From the NCBI GenBank assembly GCA_973895155.1, contig OZ316895.1:19034001-19098000 (forward strand): 64,000 nt of DNA, given 5' to 3'. Source of the stretch: Marsupella aquatica (Eukaryota > Marchantiophyta). Below the pieces are notes generated by a model. That model worked only from the letters and a program-made list of their open reading frames with translations. It was not told the origin of the DNA and searched no databases. This document shows positions 46,284-56,600 of this stretch, piece after piece (positions within the stretch are counted from its first letter, which is position 1; each line of letters opens with the position of its first letter). The translations under genes were made by a program, and so were the position numbers.

Positions 46284-46785
46284 ATCTCTTAGCAATCTTG
46301 TCGAGACAAAATTTGTGAATTTGATTTGTCCCAAGCTCCAATCCAAATGGCACCCCTAGATAATTCTACAACTCTCTTGCTTTACTGATCCTACATTGAG
46401 TCTTACTTAGCCACTCCGAGATGCACTCTAGCGCAAAGGGTATAATTATGGATTTTTGGAGATTCAGTCTAGCGCCAGACATGCTCTCATAGCAGGCCAG
46501 TGCTGCTTTAGCCTCCGAGAATGCAACCTCACACGTAGGAATAAACATCCCGAAGTCATCCACAAAGAGTCTGAAGTAGATAGTAGTGTTCATTAATTTT
46601 GATTCCCTGCAATCTTCCTTCTTTAATCTCTACATGTTAGGGGTTGGGTGGACAGTACAAAGAGCAAGGGTGAAAGAGGGCAACCCTGCCCCACCCCCCA
46701 TTGCAGCAGAATTGCCTCTTAGATTAATCCATTCACTCCCACTCTCAAAGAAGCCACAGTGAGCAACGCTTATTGTCACATGTTG
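46284..46785 (-). mobile_element. LINE 1, 5' remnant with RT core
   Basis: Continuation of LINE 1 beyond LINE 2. 46366-46593 has YFRLFVDDFGMFIP and SGARLNLQKSIIIPFALE, the RT catalytic block (FVDD). Further right GLPSFT-type frames carry GCPLSPLLF-equivalent sequence in another frame, with SGSEWINLRGN. The element fades out near 46,785, so it is 5' truncated. Confidence 0.75.
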
Positions 46786-48175
46786 AGAAGACATGGTAAG
46801 AGAATTGTGATTGTTGAGAAGACATGGGAAGCTCAGAATTTTGACTGTTGAGATCGCAATTTCTACAAGAAATTGAATGAGAAATGATATGTTAAGTCAA
46901 TTAATCATCGACTGCAAGGATGAATGAAGATTAACTCATTTTGAGTGAGAACTTTGAGGCATAACACTTTAAGAATCTATTGAATAGAAGACTCATGAGT
47001 AGCGGAGTTTGGTTGGAGGTTGTGTGCTTTGAAGGTGACACTCTAGTCATCGTACACCTCCATCATAATGGGATAATTGTCGGACTAGGATTTCTATTGC
47101 ACCATTTCTGAATTACCCCTGGACCACATACATAATTGATTAATTACTAGAAGAGTAGATCAATCATACAGTTGGATCTAGCAAGGTCACAGTTACTGAA
47201 AGAATGAATGCTAACAACAAGAACGACAAGTAATCAGGCTCTGACCTATCCAACTGTGGATTTGTACAATCGGATCACATCTGATTACTCATTGATTGAC
47301 AGAAGAAAACATTCTGATTTGCATTTTTAATTAGGGGAGGATGCGTGCGGGTACAGTTGCTGCTGACCATCAATCAACCAATATTGGACAATCGCGATTA
47401 ATTAAAGGCGAGCATTTTGGGGGCGGTCTTATGCAATACAATTACTCAGGAGCCTTACACTCCCAAAAGAAATTAAACATGCTATAAGGGCCCTAAAATG
47501 CATTTCTTGGCACTGTTTCACTTTGTTTCTTGGCCCGGTAACTTGCATACACTTAAAGAACCGCCACTGACTCAAGAATTCCAACATCAGAAAATGCCCA
47601 CCTCCCTTTTGCAATGAAGAAACATCACAATCCTGTCACCGTCATACACTCAACCACTGCACATCAATTTCTTGGATTGCTTTGCCACAACTCCTGTGCC
47701 ACATGTGATCTTTGGCTTAAAATGTTGGGCGGCATGGCTCCAAGCTCTTTCTGAACCTCACTTTTCAAAAGTTTTAACTTGCTGCAATTGTTGTGCTGAA
47801 AACTTGAATGTCCGCTGCCTCTCTTTACTCCATAGCTTTCACAATTCAAGAAAGCTACAAATCCTCCGTGTGAAGTCATCGCTTGTCTAGTTTGCACAAT
47901 CTGCCCAGCAGAATGACAAGCTCTCTTCCGCCTACAGCCACACACTACTCACAAGTCTCCACTGCAAACGCAATGCTCACCGCATTTGATAAATGACCAA
48001 TCAAGAACCGTCAAAAAACTGTCAAATCAAGAAACCATCTCTCAATTTCTTAGCACTTAGACCTCCTGAAAGCTCCCGCTTGAATGTCCACACAACAAGA
48101 CCACCAGAAGACTCAAATGTGTTAGTCACCGCCTTGCTAGATCGCTTCTCCAAATCGTCACTGCCCAATTATAGC
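46786..48175. other. Unassigned AT-rich DNA
   Basis: I see no convincing gene here. The right part (about 47,650-48,175) lies where a Copia 5' leader should be, relative to the LTR remnant that follows, but shows no recognisable gag. Confidence 0.4.
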
Positions 48176-48483
48176 TGTGATACCAATTGTTGGGAAAACC
48201 GCCACAAAACAACCACGAGAACAATTAACAAGCGTGCACACATTGACACGAAGACATACATGGTTCACCTTTGTCAAGGCTATGCCCACGGGAACATACA
48301 AGAGCATTACAAAGCTTTGGCCACCATGGCCACACAAAGTCTCCTTCTCCAAGAAAAAGCTCTCCCTAGCCCCTCTATATGCTAGGTAAAAGAGTTGAAG
48401 CTAATATAATTGTCATTAACACCCTAATGGTGGTTTAGCCTAAGTATCAAGAAACTAACCCAAGACTAGAGTTAACCCTAACA
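48176..48483 (-). repeat. Degraded Copia 5' LTR with primer site
   Basis: Plus-strand TGATACCAATTG (primer-site complement) abuts TGTTGGGAAAACC at 48188. About 296 bp later the sequence ends CCCTAACA. The middle contains tggttcacct ... cccacgggaaca, which matches the LTR of Copia A and B at reduced identity. It is a diverged family member. No partner LTR was found in the window. Confidence 0.6.
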
Positions 48484-49908
48484 CGAGGAAGGGGTGTAGA
48501 AGTTGATGCAAACAACCCTCGGGCACCAGCAAAAAATGTGTCTAGCCATAGGTCACTAGAGACCAAAGGAGGAGGGGGCCTATGGGGCAGCTATTCTTTC
48601 ACAAATAAACCCAAAATTAATAAAAAATATGATGGCAATAAGTGGCAACTTGTGTTTCCTCTACTAATTAGTTGGGCAAAAAGGTAGTGAGCAAACCTCA
48701 TCAGTTGAGTGTCCCAGTAAATCACCCTGGTGTCACACATTATTCTCAATATGCTCAATGGTCTCGCAAGCTTGGCAAAACCACCATTCCCTTACATCCT
48801 ACACACCAACATGGAAGCCGAGAGGAGGAGGAGGATGTTGAGGCCTAGCAGGCCATTTATGTTCCGTAACTTTGAAAGTTTGTGGTGAAAAAGATAAGTA
48901 TATATATAAGAATATATATATGTTTGGGGGCCCACCTGGTTCTGTAGTTTTTAATGAAATTTTGAACATGGTAACGAGCTAGTTGTTGAAGAGGTCATTT
49001 CAGGTACACAATCAAAGACGGTCAGCAGCAAGGGGATCCACCACTTGCAAAAGTTAAATATGATCTGATTAATTTTTGGCCAAATCTTCTATGTGGATTG
49101 AATTTTGCAATTTGCATATGACAGTTGCCTCTCTTATATACTCAAATTATGCTACTTCTCACTTCTTTAATCATCTTCACATGGACGTAACAACAACATT
49201 GTCTGAAACTTCAACAACTCTGCATTAACAAGATGGATTTACAAAAGCACTTATAAAAGGATAGCGATTCTGACTTAACAACGCTGTGAAACAGACGGGC
49301 ATTGGGGTAGGGATATAACAATCATTGAAGCGAAGCTGAAGCTCTTTGTTGCTATATAGTGCAGACCCAAGATGAATATGGTACATTTATTCATTTTATG
49401 GTAAGTGGTTTTTGTTTATAAGAAGCCTGGATGGACCTTATTATTTCACAGATAGACTTTCACAACTGGATGGACCACATTGAAACATTCACACAAGCTC
49501 GGATAGTACATTTCACACCAGGAATGCAGAAGGACCAATGACCTTCTATGTTGTCCAGACTGCTGAGTCAATAGAATGTTGGTGTCAATACTTTGAAACG
49601 GGAAAAAACATGGAAAGGTGGAATCAGCAGAAATAAATCAAAAGGATACTTTACAATCAAACACTACCTGCCAGAGATGAAAGTCATCCTATAGAAATGA
49701 GAATTCTGGATCAAAAATAGATGATTCGGTGATGGCTTTAGACAGGCAATAATTTTGTATGTCTTTTGTGGAGAGAGGAAAAAAAAGGTGACAGGGAAAC
49801 TGTGGAGTGTGAGCAGGAAAAGAGCCACTCGGATGAAGGGAATTAGTACAATGGAAGAACCTAGGGGAGATGGCCAGGTGAAACAAACTGTCCAGATCAA
49901 ACTTTATT
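48484..49908. other. Unassigned AT-rich DNA
   Basis: No gene or repeat could be supported. A short TA-rich run (tatatatataagaatatatatatg) lies near 48,899-48,922. Confidence 0.4.
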
Positions 49909-50042
49909 CATTTTGCATCATAAATAACAAGAGATAGTTCATTTTGCATCATAAATAACAAGAGATAGTCCATTTTGCATCATAACTAACAAGAGATAGT
50001 CCATTTTGCATCATAACTAACAAGAGATAGTCCATTTTGCAT
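49909..50042 (+). repeat. 31-bp minisatellite, about 4.3 copies
   Basis: Units starting cattttgcatcataa occur at 49909, 49940, 49971, 50002 and 50033 (partial), exactly 31 bp apart. Copies 1-2 have ataaataac and copies 3-4 ataactaac, so the array grew in two steps. Confidence 0.9.
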
Positions 50043-52560
50043 GGAGACAAGGGGACTAACAGTGAATAGTTATCCTCTCTCAAATCATAAGATATAAGAT
50101 ATACAATAATTTCCTACATAATAAAACCTATTTCGGAAGTCATTTTGAGAAACTCAACCTATACTGTACCTACAGCAATCATAGAAAAGATAACTTTTCT
50201 TTGCTTAATAGGTGCCTTCCGAGTATTAGCTAAACAGCCAAAAATACTGTTCAGAAGCACTGTCCAACGTCACCTCGGCGCGGCTGCTTGAAAGTGATCG
50301 CTAGCATAGGTGCAAACTCTTACTGGAAGAAGAAACTCGTACGGTCTACTGTTCTAGTCAGAGTCTGACAGGGCGACCATACAATTTACAATCACTATTA
50401 AGGGAATTTATAAGAAGTAGATCGTAAGTCCCTACGTTTTGTTTGCGAGGAAAAAGAAAAGACCGAACAATTTTAGTGGTCGTCGTAAATTGAAACTCAC
50501 AACGGGCAGCGTACGGTAAAATAGATGGGGCAGTCGTATGCGTACCTTGTATACGGTTAAGGTTAGTCTGACCGTACCTCTTTTGCTTCTTCCGTATAGA
50601 ATATCGTGGACCTAGAAAGAGCAAAATAATGGGGACGGTTCCTCATAAAAAGAGATTCTGCTACCGGCAGGGGCCGGTTGTCCGTCGATCGTTCTGACTG
50701 ACGCACTGATGCGTCCTTTCGACTCTTGTTGGCTCCACTTCCCTGAGGAAGATTCCGGCCAACGTTTGCCGTACTTAGGTCCCGGTCGTCCGTGTTGTAC
50801 GTCTAGGGATATGTCCCGGACGTCTGTCGGCAGCGGGCGAGAAAGCGCCAAATCGATTCCTGTAGGGAGCTCGGAGTCCATCATCTGTAAGGATCAACGG
50901 TCGTCCATAGGCGAGCTTTGCAGAGTAGGAGTTTAATCAATCCAATGTCTGCGGTCGCTTTTAAATAAATTGGATAGAGACCGGGCTAAATAGGGTTTAC
51001 AGCAACAACTAGAATTAGAAAATTTGCTAAGAGACTATCAATAAACAATGACAAAGGAAAATTTACGAAGTGAGTTTTTAAAAGCTTACTGCACAAGGGA
51101 CATTATATTGAATAAAATTGAGTTGTTTAAATTTAGGGGAAAAGGGAAGTTTTTCAAAGCAGAAAAACTTGCATTCACCCAAAGAGCTGGCCCCTAATGC
51201 CAACTTCAAGTGATTTGATTGCAAGGTTTATTTAAGACATAAAAATCTATAATAGACCCTTCGCCACTATATAGTCTTGCTTTGTGTTTTTGCTACCAGT
51301 CATTTTAAGGAACAATGTTTGCGAGTTGGATCCACTGGGTTATGACTTTTTGTAATTCATAGGACAGCCTCGACACTGTTTTATTCTTTTGTCATTCATG
51401 ACTTTTGTGACTTTAGTTTAAACCACCGCTGGTCACATCTAAGGGGAATTGTCCAAAGGTTCCCTCTTTTTTCTACATTCCACTCCTTCACTTCCTCTAC
51501 CGTGCCAGTTTCCAGCAAGTCAGGAAAGAAAATACCATTAATGGGAAACTCCCAGGTTTGTTAATGGACAATGGCAATTTATGCAAACCAAAGGCCCTGG
51601 CGCCTCATTCTACAGCGACAAACTAATTGAAATAACCGTGGTGCCAACCAAGCTCAAACTCGATAAGTACTTGTCATATTCCTCAATTAGACTTCCAATG
51701 CGATCTTCAATTCCATTTCCATTTCCATTTCGTTCGAAAAAGCCAAACAAAAGCTTGTCGCAGTAGGTCGCATGTAACGACTGTAGACAAGGAGGCAGAC
51801 TACCGTAGTGACTAGTGAGAATGTTGTTGGGGCATTCGCGCCGGTAGACGAGAGGCAGTCGTTGAGTGCTGTCCGCTGGTATGTAGCGCAGCCAGGCGAC
51901 GGTGCGCGGGAGAAGCACCGTACAGCACGTCATGTGAGACCTTGGTCCTTAGTACGCCAACCACAGTCGATCTACAAGATCGACGATTCGAAGGAGGTAT
52001 ATCTCTTTCGCAATGCAGCAGGCAAATGAAAGAGTAATGTACCGTCCACAATGGACTCCTGCCTGCCGCGAGTACCGTCACTGATGTTGAAAAATCCCTG
52101 AAACGGCCTGAGGATGCCGGGAACGGAACAGCGTAGGGGCAGCATGCCAGGTGGTCAATGAGGAAAGAGCCGAATAAATCGTACTGTGACTTACGACAGG
52201 TCGCGGCCCGGTCCGGTGCGGTCCGCGTGCTTACTCTGAAGATCTTCAGTCGCTCCTCTCGTACTGCACTCGACCGGGAATTGCGTTATTCTGACCGACA
52301 ACCGTTTCCCTCAGCACGGTAAAATTTGGACGGGAAGCAACTTCAAGCAAAGCCACCAACCCGTGGCTGCCCGGCATCTGTACGGGATTGAGAGTGGAGA
52401 GACCTTTACATAAATATTCCATCCGAGTTCTGCGCTTTTACTTATTACCTTTAGCGCACCCTTGAGTTTATGTGTTAGCTCGAATGACCCAGACCAATAG
52501 AATGTGGTCTATATGTGGCTAGCCTTTATTCAATAAATTTGATTGGGGAATATTTTCCAG
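50043..52560. other. Unassigned region with a rise in GC
   Basis: From about 50,230 GC content and CpG frequency rise. Short minus-strand ORFs (50612-50884, 90 codons; 50358-50624, 88 codons) overlap out of frame and match nothing I recognise. 51,780-52,400 is GC-rich and includes a perfect 14-bp palindrome, CTGAAGATCTTCAG (52236-52249). It may be distal promoter DNA of the TOPLESS gene or a decayed insertion. Confidence 0.35.
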
Positions 52561-53648
52561 TAAAAAATGCTTTATTTATTATTATTGCTTAGTTGATCGA
52601 TTGATATAAATATATATAAATAAAATATATTAGGCGATAAGCGCCCGTCCGGGAAACGATGATCCTCCTCATTATGTAGCGGAGGGCAACTGCCCGCTTC
52701 TCCGTTTCCCGGCCTGCCCTGCCCGTGCCTTGCCTACCTAGCGAAGCGTAGCTCAAGCACGGACCCAGCGAGAGGAATGCCCATATAAGGTTCACAAACG
52801 AGATCGAGCGGTCGACAACGTCCGCCACCACACCCACTCGCCGCGCCTCGCCTCGCCTCGCCTCGGCTCGCCTCATCTGCTCGCTACTCTTTCCTCCCTC
52901 GCTCTCTCGAGTCTCTTCTACATACTCTAGATCGCAGTCCGCTCTCTCGTCCGTCGGCTTCGCGCAGCTTGTAGGGAGCGCTTCATGTGTGTTTACGGAT
53001 AGACAGACGCACGGTGCACAGGCAGAGGCATTTGAAGACGAAGAGAGACGCCATTCATGTGAGAGCGGGAAGGAGGTTAAGACAAGTTGAGCGAGATCGT
53101 TCGGCTCGCGTGTGTACGTTGGACTAGCATGTCGAAGTAGTGTAGAGCGACGTCGCGTTGTCGATGTTTCGCTTTTCATGACGATGATGGTGATAGTGGG
53201 AGGCGGAGGAGCTGGCTGGGGTGTTTTCGGCTTAACAGGAGTAGCGCTTTAGTGGGAGGTTTGGTTACTTCGTCATCATCCCAGTGACAGGAAGGAGGAG
53301 ACGGCGGCGGCCTAGTAGTCCCCTGTTCTCGTCTTCTCTCTCGTGTAGCAAGAGGGAACGGCCACTGGACCTGGAGATTTGGGCGTATTTAGATTTGTTT
53401 TCATTTACTCGGGAGTCCTCCGTCATCCGTTGTGAGTCTCTGTAAGGTGAAGGACCTTTCCATTTGGGGCCGAGGTTCCAGGGGTCGGTTAGTAGTTCGG
53501 CAGGAGTCGATAACTTAGGTGCGTCCGCAGCCCGACGAAGGTTTGAGGGAGAGGTGGGCAAGGATTTGAGGGGTTGCAGGAGTGGATCATGAGGCGGTGA
53601 ATTTGTTTCAGATCCATTTGTGAGCCAGGGAGGTAAAAACAGGTTACA
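52561..53648 (+). promoter_or_regulatory. Probable TOPLESS promoter and 5' leader
   Basis: A TATA-rich stretch (gatataaatatatataaat near 52602-52620) is followed by about 1 kb of GC-rich sequence. That includes a cgcctcgcctcgcctcgc pyrimidine-rich repeat near 52,840-52,870 and a ctctttcctccctcgctctctc tract near 52,888-52,912, typical of plant leaders. The leader has upstream ATGs, so it either contains an intron or begins further downstream. The exact transcription start cannot be read from sequence. Confidence 0.35.
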
Positions 53649-56600
53649 ATGTCATCGTTGAGTAGGGAGCTCGTGTTCCTCATTTTGCAGTTTCTCGATG
53701 AGGAAAAATTTAAGGAGACCGTCCACAAGTGAGTTTCTTTCTATGAACATATTCCGGAACTTCTCGCCTTTAATGTTTGGACACATAGCGGACTTACCTA
53801 TGATGCCTAACGACCTCGATGCGTTTTCCAGGTTGGAGCAAGAGTCGGGCTTCTTCTTCAACATGAAGTACTTCGAGGACCAGGTCCAAGGTGGGGAATG
53901 GGAAGAGGTGGAACGCTACTTGTCTGGCTTCACCAAAGTAGACGATAACCGCTACTCGATGAAGATCTTTTTCGAGATCCGAAAGCAGAAGTATTTGGAA
54001 GCTTTGGACAAGTGAGTGCGGCAAACCAGTAGGTTATGTGGTTGTCTCTATTCGCCGGGTAGCAGGTTAAGAGTTATCTTGGCTCTGGCGTCTCCAAGTC
54101 CGTCTCTGTCCTGGGGACTTCTCTCGGCTAGCAGCAAGCGCAATGCCTTACTTACGCTATTTGTCGTCGCACATTGTGACTGTCCAGGCAAGATCGTGCG
54201 AAAGCCGTAGACATTCTGGTGAAGGACTTGAAAGTGTTTTCATCTTTCAACGAAGAACTCTACAAGGAGATCACGCAGCTTTTGACTCTAGATAACTTCC
54301 GGTAAGCGGACGATTATCCTAGGCAATCCTGACACCATAACGTCGTAATGCACTTGGAAGTATGTCGATGGGTGTTGTGCAAGCCGCAAATGTGTTGGTT
54401 GTTCTATTCGATATGATGTGGGTGCGCACACTGCTGCCCGTCCTTATGGCGTACGTTTGGTCTGCAGAGAGAATGAGCAGTTATCGAAGTATGGGGACAC
54501 CAAGTCGGCAAGAAACATTATGCTGATAGAGCTGAAGAAGCTGATAGAAGCCAATCCTTTGTTCCGAGACAAGCTGACGTTCCCCGCCCTTAAAGCTTCA
54601 CGTCTGAGAACACTCATCAATCAAAGGTATGTCCATGCTGTGCCCGATCCTACGGTTCCTATTGTGCTACTGCCCACCACAATTGGGTCACGGGGTTCCT
54701 TCGCTCCACTGTTCTTTTCGAATGACTGGTAGACCGGTCTTGCAGCACCGGCTTTTATCTTACGCTCTCGCCTTTTTGCTGTCGTCTAGGTGAGAAGCTG
54801 CAGCGGGATAGTCTTCTGATAGTTGGTGGCGGTGGCTGATGGTGTCACCTTCTCTTTCGTGCTTCTGTGTATTTGATTCTTGACATGGACTGCATTCCTG
54901 AGTATTCATTTTTCTTGCTAGTCAGTGGTCATTTGTCCCACGTCTGCTCGTAGCGCTTCAAACGTTGGGCGTTCATCTACTGCGAACGCCTAATGTTTCG
55001 AGTGCTATAAGGAGACCTGGGTGCAATGACCACTGACTAGCAAGAACACCGTATTTTTGGACTAAGTGTTTGGTGAATTTGTACCTTGTAAGTGGTTGAC
55101 TAGTTCGTGGCTCACGCCGTTAAGTTGGCCTTTTCCAGTTTGAATTGGCAGCACCAGCTTTGCAAAAACCCCCGTCCAAACCCGGACATCAAGACTCTTT
55201 TCATTGATCACACTTGCGGCCCCCCGAACGGAGCCCGAGCACCACCGCCGGCCAACAACCCTCTAGTCGGGGCACTTCCGAAGAGTGGAGCCTTCCCTCC
55301 TCTTGGCCACAGTGTATGTTTCCTGCCTCCCGTGCTTCCTGTCTTCTGTTTAGTTGCTAACCCCGTGAAGGTCTGTATTCATTCCGTATTCTCTGTGACT
55401 CCCTCTTCAAATGCATTGGAAGTCCTATTCCTAGTTTACCGTGCCTGCCGTTGCTGTCCTCCGAGCTTGATCAGAGCTTGTGCTGATTATGATTCCAGAC
55501 CGTGCAATTGCAGCCATTTCAGGCAACCCCAGCGCCGTCGGCTAGTGCTCTTGCGGGTTGGATGGCGAATCCGAATGCTCCCACCCCTCATGCTGCTGTG
55601 GCCGCGGGGCCCGCATCGCTGACGCCTCCTCCCAACAACCCAGGTTAGTCTTATCGTCATTGTTTTTCTCTACGAACATATAGCATTGTTTTGTGGTGTC
55701 AGTGTGATTGCAGAGCTCAATCTTGATCATTTCCGCCTCATTCCGTCTTGTAACGTAAGGAGAGTTTCCGCTAGGTCATGTCTCTAAAATATAGAGGGAT
55801 CCTATTCGGGCGGCTCGAGTCTCCAAGTTCTCAACAAGAATTTTGCTGGTCGACAGGTTGATTCCCCTTTTTTGGTGTCAATGTTAGCTGACCGATCTCT
55901 TGTCCGTCGGTTTTTACAGCTTTGTTGAAAAGGCCGCGAACTCCGCCCACAAACACGCCAACAGTGGATTACCAGTCGGCAGATTCGGAACATTTAATGA
56001 AGCGGCCGAGGCCAGCAGGGCAGGCTGTGGAGGATGTAAAGATGGTAAGGCCAGAAGTTGGATGGTGGTCTTTTAAAAAACTTTTCCATAGTATTACTCC
56101 CAGAGAAAAGGAGCCCGTTTGAGCTCTTTTAGAGTATGGATTCTGCTCCTGTTCTTTCAAACTTTTGCTCAGCTGGTTTCTCTCTGCTCGAATATTGCTT
56201 CTGATTTGCACAATTGGGGCACTGTGCAGCAAGTTTACAATGTCGGTGGTGGTGGCGGTGGTGGTCCAAGTCACCCTCCAAACAACTACACTCCAGATGA
56301 TCTTCCGAAAACTGTCGCCCGAACTCTTAACCAGGGGTCATGCGTCATGAGCATGGACTTCCATCCCGTGCAGCAGACGATATTGCTAGGTAAGCGACTC
56401 CCAAATGATTTCTCTATCCGTACCAAGACTTCTTCTTTGGGTTTGTGGGATGTGCATTGAGTTGGGAAATAGTGATTGATGTCGAGATGTCTTGTCTCAG
56501 TTGGCACCAACGTCGGAGATATCGGTATTTGGGAAGTAGGCTCCCGAGAAAGATTGGCTCAGAGGACTTTCAAAGTATGGGACATTACAGGTTGTTCCAT

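Noticed and set aside
50358-50884. Possible organelle-derived coding fragment
   Set aside because: Two overlapping minus-strand ORFs look gene-like in length, but I recognise no mitochondrial or plastid protein in them.
52250-52267. 'cgctcctctcgtactgc' resembling the conserved end of large-subunit rRNA
   Set aside because: The match does not extend on either side when compared with nuclear or bacterial-type 23S/26S sequence as I remember it, so an rRNA fragment is not supported.
52589-53179. 196-codon minus-strand ORF overlapping the TOPLESS leader
   Set aside because: The composition is Arg/Ser-rich from antisense reading of a GC- and pyrimidine-rich leader. It shows no domain and no start context, so it is very likely a chance ORF.
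55107-55622. 171-codon ORF across TOPLESS exons 5 and 6
   Set aside because: It reads through the intron between 55314 and 55513 in a frame that includes the exon 5 peptide, then leaves the conserved protein. Splicing explains the conserved parts better.
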